DNA of 64,000 nt from an uncultured Phycisphaerales bacterium (lineage in GTDB: Bacteria > Planctomycetota > Phycisphaerae > Phycisphaerales > UBA1924): assembly GCA_937995595.1 (NCBI GenBank), contig CALKJW010000028.1:118235-182234 (forward strand), given 5' to 3'. This document shows positions 58,130 through 64,000 of this stretch, piece by piece; positions within the stretch are counted from its first letter, which is position 1; each line of letters begins with the position of its first letter. A program made the position numbers and the translations under genes. The notes beneath the pieces were generated by a model. The model was given only the letters and a program-made list of their open reading frames with translations. It made no database searches and had not been told where the DNA came from.

Positions 58130-60004
58130 ATGGGCAGGGAGCGCACGTCCATCCCCGGCACGGTTGCAGCCGCCGCGAGGGCGGTGCGCGGCCCGTTCCT
58201 CGCGCTGCGCGCCGCGGCGCTGGCGGTCCTCGCGGCGTGCGCGCTGGCCGCCGCGCCCCCCGCCGATCAGTCCCAGCCTTCGGCCGTGCAGCCCGTCCCT
58301 TCGGCCCGCGCGGCGAAGAACGTCGTCATCATCTCGATCACGGGTCGGATCGACCGCTGGACCGCCTTCGGCGTACAGCGGCGTCTGGCCCGGGCCGAGC
58401 GCGAGGGGGCCGACGCAGCCGTCTTCGAGATCGATACGCCCGGCGGCAACGTGCTGGCCGTGCTGGCGATCTGCAACCTGATCAAGGGCTCGTCGATCTC
58501 GAACACCGTCGCGTGGATCAACCACGACGCGTACTCCGGCGGCGCGATCATCGCGCTGGCCTGCCGCGAGATCGTCGTCCACGACTACGCGACGTTCGGC
58601 GACGCGCTGCCCGTCGCCGCGGCCCCGCTGGTGGGCATGGTGCCCATCCCCGAGGCCGAGCGCGAGAAGATCATGGGCCCCCTGCTGCTGGAGGTCGTCG
58701 ATTCGGCGCGACGCAACAACTACGACGAGATGCTGGTGCAGGGCGTGGTCCGTCGCGGCGTGGAACTCTGGCTGATCGAGAACCCCGCGACCGGCGCGCG
58801 GTACTTCGTGACCGAGGCCGAGTACCGGGCCGCGGTCGGCGGTGAGCCCGCGCGCGTGAACCCCACGCTCCCGTCGGTCACGGGCCCGAGCGGCGGCGCC
58901 GACGCGACGCCGGGCCGGGCCGCGGCGCCGGGGTCCGACTCACCGCCGCAGCTCGGCGGGGCCGACCCGCTGGCCTTCCGCCCCGCCGCGGGCGCGATGG
59001 ACCCGCGCGCGGTGCACGAGATCAACGAGGGGCTCGAACTGCGGGCGTCGCGCTCGTCGCGACCGGACTTCCGCACGCCCGAGCACGCCGGCAGGTACCG
59101 CGTCGTCGAGTACGTCTCCGACGGGCATGGCATCTTCGTGCTCAAGTCCGAGCAACTGATCCGCTTCGGCCTGGCGACCCAGAAGGTGCGCGACGAGGAC
59201 CAACTCCGCGCCTACTTCGGCGCGCAGAACATCGTGCGCCTGGGCCCGACGTGGTCGGAGGGGCTGGCCCGCGCAATGACGCTGCCGTGGGTTCGCGGCC
59301 TGCTGATCGTCGTCTTCCTGATCTGCCTGTTCCTGGAGATGAGCAGCCCCGGCGTGAGCGTGCCGGGGGCCATCGCCGCGGCCGCGCTGATCGGTCTGGT
59401 CGTGCCGCCGCTGCTGGTCGACATGGCCGCGTGGTGGGAGGTCGCGGCGATCGTCGCGGGCGTGGCGCTGATCGCGATGGAGTTGTTCGTGATTCCCGGC
59501 TTCGGCGTGTGCGGCGTGCTGGGCGTGGTGCTGCTGTTCGGGGGTCTGGTGGCGACGTTTGTCGGCAGCGACGGCCGGCTGTTCCCGGGCGCGAACCCGG
59601 ATCGTTCGAGCGAACTGACCTGGGGCGTGGTGACGGTGCTGGTCTCGGCGCTGACCAGCGGCGGGATCATCTACATGATCGCCAAGCACCTGCCCTCGAC
59701 GCCGCTGCTCGGGAGGCTGGTGCTCAAGGAGAGCCTCGGCGGCCCCGAGCCGACCATGCTGGAGGCCATGGCGGCGACGGCCGCGCTGGCGCGGGTGGGC
59801 GACGTGGGGCGCGCGATCACGCCGCTTCGGCCGGCGGGGCGAGTGCAGATGGGGGAACGGATCATCGACGCGGTCTCGGACCTGGGCTTCATCCCCGCCG
59901 GGGCGCAGGTCCGGGTGACCTCGTCCGACCCGTTCCGGATCGGTGTGGAAATGGTCGATGATGTTCCGCCGCACGGCGCGGCGCAGGGAGCGAGCCCGGC
60001 ATGA
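58130..60004 (+). CDS. NfeD-like membrane-bound serine protease (long form)
   Basis: 624 residues. After a signal/anchor helix (30-45), a ClpP/SppA-like domain: VIISITGRIDRWTAFGVQRRL, AAVFEIDTPGGNVLAVLAIC, HDAYSGGAIIALACREIVV (candidate nucleophile Ser), GDALPV. A divergent insert with low-complexity (residues 240-300) follows, then membrane helices from about 385 to 500 (LLIVVFLICLFLEMSSPGVS, VPPLLVDMAAWWEVAAIVAG, GVCGVLGVVLLFGGLV). It ends in an NfeD-type OB-fold-like tail. The partner short NfeD follows with a 4-base ATGA overlap. Confidence 0.85.
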   Translation: MGRERTSIPGTVAAAARAVRGPFLALRAAALAVLAACALAAAPPADQSQPSAVQPVPSARAAKNVVIISITGRIDRWTAFGVQRRLARAEREGADAAVFEIDTPGGNVLAVLAICNLIKGSSISNTVAWINHDAYSGGAIIALACREIVVHDYATFGDALPVAAAPLVGMVPIPEAEREKIMGPLLLEVVDSARRNNYDEMLVQGVVRRGVELWLIENPATGARYFVTEAEYRAAVGGEPARVNPTLPSVTGPSGGADATPGRAAAPGSDSPPQLGGADPLAFRPAAGAMDPRAVHEINEGLELRASRSSRPDFRTPEHAGRYRVVEYVSDGHGIFVLKSEQLIRFGLATQKVRDEDQLRAYFGAQNIVRLGPTWSEGLARAMTLPWVRGLLIVVFLICLFLEMSSPGVSVPGAIAAAALIGLVVPPLLVDMAAWWEVAAIVAGVALIAMELFVIPGFGVCGVLGVVLLFGGLVATFVGSDGRLFPGANPDRSSELTWGVVTVLVSALTSGGIIYMIAKHLPSTPLLGRLVLKESLGGPEPTMLEAMAATAALARVGDVGRAITPLRPAGRVQMGERIIDAVSDLGFIPAGAQVRVTSSDPFRIGVEMVDDVPPHGAAQGASPA

Positions 60005-60492
60005 TCGAATCGCTGCTCATCTGGGGGATCGCGCTGGTATTGCTCGCGCTGCTGCTGATCGTGGCGGAGGTGTTCATTCCCTCGGGCGGGATGATCTCGC
60101 TGGTCGCCGCGGCGGTGGCGATCGCCGGCCTGATCTGCCTGTTCAGGGTCGACTGGAAGTGGGGCCTGGCCGGCTCGGGCACGCTGCTGGTCCTGGGTCC
60201 GGCGCTGTTCTTCTTCGCGCTCCAACTCATGCCCAGCACCAAGGTGGGCCGGCGCATCATGTTCGGCGAGAGCGAGGAGGACAGGCCCGTCCTCCCGCCC
60301 GACACGCACACCGAGTTCGAGGCGCTGATCGGCATGGAGGGCGTGGTGCTGACCGACCTGCGCCCCGTCGGCGTGATCCGCGTCAAGGACCAGCGCCTCG
60401 ACGCGCTCGCCGAGGTGTCGTACGTCAAGGCGGGGCAGACGGTGAAGATCGTCTCGGTCGAGGGCACGACCATCAGGGTGCGGCCGGTGTGA
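60001..60492 (+). CDS. NfeD-like short protein (membrane helices plus OB-fold)
   Basis: 163 residues. Three N-terminal membrane helices (IESLLIWGIALVLLALLLIVAEV, MISLVAAAVAIAGLICLF, GTLLVLGPALFFFAL), then an OB-fold domain: GMEGVVLTDLRPVGVIRVKDQRLDALAEV ... VKIVSVEGTTIRVRPV. ATG 60001 overlaps the upstream gene. In many bacteria a flotillin/stomatin gene follows; it is absent here. Confidence 0.86.
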   Translation: MIESLLIWGIALVLLALLLIVAEVFIPSGGMISLVAAAVAIAGLICLFRVDWKWGLAGSGTLLVLGPALFFFALQLMPSTKVGRRIMFGESEEDRPVLPPDTHTEFEALIGMEGVVLTDLRPVGVIRVKDQRLDALAEVSYVKAGQTVKIVSVEGTTIRVRPV

Positions 60493-60533
60493 CCCCGGGT
60501 GCGTCGCCACTCCGCGCCGATCCGCCCGGCGAC

Positions 60534-61586
60534 CTACGACCAGTTGACCACGAGTTTTCCGAACTGCTCGCCCGCTTCCAGCCGCGCGTAGGCCTCGCCG
60601 CAACGCTCGGGCGTGTACACCTGGTCGACGATCGGCCGCACGTGCCCCGCGCGGTACAGCGCGACCACCTCGGCGAACTCATCGGGCGTGCCCATCGTCG
60701 AGCCGAGGATGCGCAACTGGTTCCAGAAGATCCGTGCCAGATCGGTGACGGCGTCGGGCCCGCTGGTGCAGCCGGGCGTGACGTACGCCCCGCCGCGCGC
60801 CAGCGACTTGATGCACTTGATGTGCGTCGCCTTGCCCGATGAATCGACCGCGACGTCCACGCCGCGCTTGGCCGTCGCCTCGCGCACCTGCTTTGACCAG
60901 TCCTGCCCCTGGTCCAGAATCGCGACGACCGCGCCGAGTTCCTTGGCGCGGTCGAGTTTCCACTGGTGGCGGCTGGTCACGATCACGCGGCAGCCGGCGT
61001 GGCGCGCCAGCATCAACGCCGCCACCGCCACGCCCCCGCCGATGCCCGTCACCAGCACCCACTGCCCCGCGCGCACGCGCGCCTTGGTCACGACCATCGA
61101 GTACGCGGTGAGGAACGTCAGCCCGAACGCCGCGGCCTCGCACGGGTCGAGCCCGTCGGCGACCGGCTGCAGGTTGCACACGGGCGCGTTGAAGCGCTCG
61201 GCCATGGTCCCGTGGTGGTGCTCGCCGAGCAGTTCGTACTCGGGCGCGAGCGTCGAGCCGGGGCCGTCGTCCGGTCGCGCCGAGTTGGGCCGCGCCACCG
61301 CCGCGTTGAGCACGACGCGCCGTCCGAGCCACGACTGATCGACGCCCGCGCCGACGCGCTCCACCACGCCGCAGCCGTCGGACCCGCTGATGCGCGGGTA
61401 CTCCAGTTCCAGCCCCGGCACGCCGCGAACGACCCACAGGTCGAGGTGGTTCAGCGCGCTGGCCAGTGTGCGAACCTGCGCCTGCCCCGGCCCCGGCGCG
61501 GCGGGTTCGGGCCAGTCGGACACGAGTTTGACCTGCGCGGACGCCGCGGCGTTGGCAACGGGCTTGAGAACGGTGATCGCTCGCAT
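60534..61586 (-). CDS. Zinc-type alcohol dehydrogenase / quinone oxidoreductase family protein
   Basis: 350 residues from ATG 61586. MDR superfamily: ALNHLDLWVVRGVPG, PRISGSDGCGVVERVGAGVD, and Rossmann motif VLVTGIGGGVAVAALMLARHAG (GxGxxG variant). HHHGTMAERF and DGLDPCEAAAFGLTFLTAYSMV are typical. Structural zinc cysteines are absent; a catalytic zinc site is uncertain. NAD(P)H-dependent reductase of unknown substrate. Confidence 0.87.
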   Translation of the reverse strand: MRAITVLKPVANAAASAQVKLVSDWPEPAAPGPGQAQVRTLASALNHLDLWVVRGVPGLELEYPRISGSDGCGVVERVGAGVDQSWLGRRVVLNAAVARPNSARPDDGPGSTLAPEYELLGEHHHGTMAERFNAPVCNLQPVADGLDPCEAAAFGLTFLTAYSMVVTKARVRAGQWVLVTGIGGGVAVAALMLARHAGCRVIVTSRHQWKLDRAKELGAVVAILDQGQDWSKQVREATAKRGVDVAVDSSGKATHIKCIKSLARGGAYVTPGCTSGPDAVTDLARIFWNQLRILGSTMGTPDEFAEVVALYRAGHVRPIVDQVYTPERCGEAYARLEAGEQFGKLVVNWS

Positions 61587-61612
61587 GCGAACATGGTACA
61601 GCAGCCGCAGCG

Positions 61613-61627
61613 CGGGCATCCTGCCCG
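61613..61627. repeat. TCC-loop hairpin
   Basis: Stem CGGGCA/TGCCCG with loop TCC, located in the 58 bp between the oxidoreductase start and the glycerate kinase stop. Same TCC-loop design as 8761-8781 and 37946-37966 with another stem. Confidence 0.4.
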
Positions 61628-61644
61628 TGCTCAGAGGGTTCGCG

Positions 61645-62952
61645 TCAACCGACCCATCCCACCATCACGTCGTTGACGTTCGTGCCAGTCGGTCCGGTGC
61701 GCACGAGGCCCGACCCGCCGTCGAGTTGCGCGAAGAACGCGTGCGAGTCGTGACGCGCGAGAAACACGGCCGGATCCATGCCCGCGCGCCGCGCGGCGGG
61801 CACGGTCTCGCCGCTTACCGCCGCGCCCGCGGCGTCGGTCGGGCCGTCGACGCCATCGGTCGCGAGCGCGAGCACGCCCGAGCGCGGCGAACCTTCGAGC
61901 GCAACCGCCGCGGCGAGCGCGAGTTCCTGATTGCGCCCGCCGACGCCCGGCTCGCCGCGAACGGTGACGGTTGTCTCCCCGCCCCACACCACGGCGCGCG
62001 GCCGGGCCGATGCGCGTGCGGCGAGTTCGCGCAGTCGCGCGGCCAGCGCGCGGCCGACATCCGCCGCTTCGCCCTCGACGCGGGTGCGACGCTCGACGAC
62101 CTCGAACCCCTGCCGCGAAAGTTCGGCCGCGGCGGCATCGACCGCGATCTGGTTGTTTGCAACAATGACGTTCCGCACGCGCGACAGGCAGGCGTCGCCG
62201 GCTTTGACGGTTTCGTAGGTCTCGCCCGCCGCGCCGCGGCGCAGGTGGTCCGTGACGCGCGATGACGCATGCACGACGCCGCGCGACTCAAGCACGCGCA
62301 GCGCGTCGGCATAGGTCGTGTCATCGGGCGCGGTCGGGCCCGAACCGATCACGCCCACTTCGTCGCCGACGACGTCGGAGAGAATCAGCGACACAACGGG
62401 CGCGCCGCGCGCCGCCGCGAGCCGCGCCAGCCCGCCGCCCTTCAGAACCTCGCAGTGCTTGCGGACGCAGTTGAGTTCGCCGATCGTCGCGCCGGCCTTC
62501 ATCAACGCGTCGCTCGCCGCGCGCAGATCGTCGAGCTCAAGACCCGCCGCCGGCAGCGTGAGCATCGCCGATGCCCCGCCCGAGAGCAGGAACACCAGCG
62601 TGTCCGTGCGCGTCAGGCCTTTGACCAACCGCACGACCTCCCGCGCCGCATCGACATTGCGCGCGGTCGGGAGCGGGTGATCGGCTGGGAGATGTCGGAC
62701 ACGACCGGCGCAGCGTTCCGGCGAGCGGCGCCACGGCGGATCACCTTCCAGCGTCACCACAAGCCCCGCCCGCACGCGATCCCCCAGCAGTCCCGACGCG
62801 GCCGCGGCCATCGCCGATGCCGCCTTGCCCGCCGCGAGCAGCACGACCGGTCCCGAACTCGGAAGGGCCGCGGCGTGCCGTCGCACGCACGCCCCCGGCT
62901 CGGCCGCCGCGAACACCGCCCGAACGAGACTATCCACATCCGGCCGCGTCAC
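61645..62952 (-). CDS. Glycerate 2-kinase, GckA/TtuD type (DUF4147/MOFRL)
   Basis: 435 residues from GTG 62952. An N-terminal domain with VVLLAAGKAASAMAAAASGLLG and FLLSGGASAMLTLPAAGLELDDLRA, and a MOFRL C-terminal domain (AVVWGGETTVTVRGEPGVGGRNQELALAAA, LALATDGVDGPTDAAGA). Phosphorylates glycerate to 2-phosphoglycerate. Same strand as the upstream MDR oxidoreductase gene, 58 bp away. Confidence 0.92.
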   Translation of the reverse strand: MTRPDVDSLVRAVFAAAEPGACVRRHAAALPSSGPVVLLAAGKAASAMAAAASGLLGDRVRAGLVVTLEGDPPWRRSPERCAGRVRHLPADHPLPTARNVDAAREVVRLVKGLTRTDTLVFLLSGGASAMLTLPAAGLELDDLRAASDALMKAGATIGELNCVRKHCEVLKGGGLARLAAARGAPVVSLILSDVVGDEVGVIGSGPTAPDDTTYADALRVLESRGVVHASSRVTDHLRRGAAGETYETVKAGDACLSRVRNVIVANNQIAVDAAAAELSRQGFEVVERRTRVEGEAADVGRALAARLRELAARASARPRAVVWGGETTVTVRGEPGVGGRNQELALAAAVALEGSPRSGVLALATDGVDGPTDAAGAAVSGETVPAARRAGMDPAVFLARHDSHAFFAQLDGGSGLVRTGPTGTNVNDVMVGWVG

Positions 62953-63081
62953 GGCGCATCCCCTGCCTCAGGCTCGACTTGACAGCCCGGAACATGGTAA
63001 TCTGTCGGCCGGGCGCACCGAGACGTGCACGACCCTCCACTCCGTTTCGACCCTTCACCAGACCACAACACCGGAGCGATC

Positions 63082-63405
63082 ATGTCTCAGATGCCCCCTG
63101 CCGTGCCTTCGGGCGTTCAACCCCACCGCGGCGTGCTGATCCTCGTCCTCGGGATTCTCGGGATCGTGCTGTGCTTCATCTGCGGCATCGTCGCCTGGGT
63201 GATGGGCAACAACGACCTCCGCCTCATGCAGGCCGGACAGATGGACCGCTCGGGCGAGGGCCTGACCAAGGCCGGCAAGATCTGCGGGATGATCGGCACC
63301 ATCCTCTGGGGACTGTGGATCCTGTTCTACATCGCCATGATGCTGCTGGCGATCATCGCCGGCGCGGCGGGTGCGGCAAGCGGCGCGGGCGGCGGAACGC
63401 CCTGA
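63082..63405 (+). CDS. DUF4190-type small membrane protein, copy 1
   Basis: 107 residues. HRGVLILVLGILGIVLCFICGIVAWVMGNNDLRLMQAGQMDRSGEGLTKAGKICGMIG has two helices around a GNNDL loop, the DUF4190 layout, then a third helix. ATG 63082 follows GGAGCG. About 55% similar by eye to the next gene, a tandem duplicate. Confidence 0.75.
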   Translation: MSQMPPAVPSGVQPHRGVLILVLGILGIVLCFICGIVAWVMGNNDLRLMQAGQMDRSGEGLTKAGKICGMIGTILWGLWILFYIAMMLLAIIAGAAGAASGAGGGTP

Positions 63406-63458
63406 GCCGTCGCACGGCCGGCATGGCGGGCTTCGCCGCCTGACCTTCCGGAGCGCAC

Positions 63459-63797
63459 ATGTCCACCTTCCCGCCTGTCCAGCCCGGATCGCTCACGCAC
63501 ATGCAGCCGCACCGCGGGGCGGTCGTCCTCACGCTCGGGATCCTCGGCCTGCTGCTGTGCGCGATCCTCGGCATCATCGCGTGGGTGATGGGCAACCACG
63601 ACCTGCGCATGATGGCCGCCGGGCAGATGGACCCCTTCGGCCGCGGTCTCACACAGGCCGGGAAGATCTGCGGCATGATCGCCACGATTCTGATGATCGT
63701 GGGCTTTGTGCTCGGGTTGCTGTACCTGATCTTCGTGATCCTGATCTTCGGCGTGCTGGCCGCGGGTGCCGCGGGCGGCGGCACGGGCGGGCCGTGA
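63459..63797 (+). CDS. DUF4190-type small membrane protein, copy 2
   Basis: 112 residues. HRGAVVLTLGILGLLLCAILGIIAWVMGNHDLRMMAAGQMDPFGRGLTQAGKICGMIA parallels copy 1 throughout. It ends with a Gly-rich tail, and its TGA overlaps the GTG of the following DUF2752 gene, so these are one transcription unit. Confidence 0.75.
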   Translation: MSTFPPVQPGSLTHMQPHRGAVVLTLGILGLLLCAILGIIAWVMGNHDLRMMAAGQMDPFGRGLTQAGKICGMIATILMIVGFVLGLLYLIFVILIFGVLAAGAAGGGTGGP

Positions 63798-64000
63798 AGG
63801 CGTTTGTGCCTGGCGTCGCCGCCCGTCTGGCCGCGCGCGGCGTGACGTCGCTGGTCATCCTCGCCGCGCTGCTGTGGGGCACGATGGTCGTCGCCGCGCT
63901 GGCGATTTCTCGCCTCAACGGGCGGGAGGTCTACACCTGCCCGTTCCGGCGCATCACCGGCTACCCGTGCGCCACCTGCGGCGGCACACGCGCCGCCGAG
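63794..64000 (+). CDS. DUF2752 family protein, truncated by the window edge
   Basis: 69 codons visible from GTG 63794. A membrane helix (VTSLVILAALLWGTMVVAAL) is followed by YTCPFRRITGYPCATCGGTRA, the Cys-rich DUF2752 motif (CPFxxxTGxPCPxCGxTRA). The overlap with the DUF4190 stop supports the start. The C-terminus is outside the window. Confidence 0.75.
   Translation, partial: MKAFVPGVAARLAARGVTSLVILAALLWGTMVVAALAISRLNGREVYTCPFRRITGYPCATCGGTRAAE

Overview
The window is GC-rich DNA (roughly 70% by eye) with dense coding on both strands and no rRNA, tRNA, CRISPR array, prophage or complete insertion sequence that I could recognise. The gene content points to a planctomycete of the Phycisphaerae/Phycisphaerales type. 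The clues are several surface proteins with PAP...RRRR (PEP-CTERM-like) tails, two secreted paralogues ending in an EF-hand/dockerin-like tag with a terminal Gly-Cys-Pro, prepilin-like FTLIEL proteins outside any pilus operon, small membrane proteins with C-terminal CPECG zinc ribbons, the futalosine-type menaquinone gene mqnA, and a long eukaryote-like PurB. The lineage call is inference; no marker gene tree was possible.

Layout. 0-4.3 kb: a CysQ/HAL2-like phosphatase, a zinc-ribbon membrane protein, a PilZ-like protein, a HIT hydrolase, and a HigBA-type toxin-antitoxin pair whose toxin is frameshifted. 4.3-13.6 kb: SpoVR, a MntA-HepT module overlapping purB, topA and miaA. 13.8-19.4 kb: mqnA, two exported sorting-signal proteins, a prepilin-like protein translationally coupled to a small rhomboid, a divergent HxlR/thioredoxin-like pair and a YjfB-like motility protein. 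19.9-24.1 kb: clpB and nhaA. 24.3-30.9 kb: a minus-strand operon (Maf-type glycosyltransferase fusion, neuA, neuB, neuC) that should make, activate and transfer a nonulosonic (sialic-acid-like) sugar, most likely onto flagellin. 32.0-36.8 kb: two large secreted paralogues. 37.0-47.5 kb: HDOD protein, truA, DUF1801, DUF2585, a cytochrome c-sugar dehydrogenase fusion, a carbonic-anhydrase-like protein, a frameshifted sulfotransferase, aroA, a GroES-like protein, apt and a glycogen-binding-module protein. 48-64 kb: an M28 peptidase, a phytase-like esterase, transporters, STAS and PilZ signalling proteins, a transaldolase-family enzyme, an NfeD pair, an oxidoreductase, a glycerate kinase and small membrane proteins.

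The most unusual feature is the load of palindromic repeats and their relation to genes. miaA carries two different palindromic elements inserted in frame, lengthening an ordinary ~320-residue enzyme to 397. A relative of one of them sits between two convergent genes and supplies both stop codons. truA carries a tandem in-frame copy of another repeat. Three intergenic hairpins share a TCC loop but have different stems, and the arms of one miaA insert have nearly the same design. A further family, with arms resembling ACCGCAGAGNCGCGGAGA, occurs at least five times between genes.

The second highlight is the prepilin-like protein at 16.1 kb. It has a type IV pilin N-terminus and a GlyGly-CTERM-like C-terminus, and its gene overlaps that of a rhomboid-family protein with a plausible Ser/His dyad. 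This looks like a self-contained rhombosortase-substrate pair. Two genes (the HigB-like toxin and the sulfotransferase) each lack a single G, so local base-call errors should be excluded before they are called pseudogenes.
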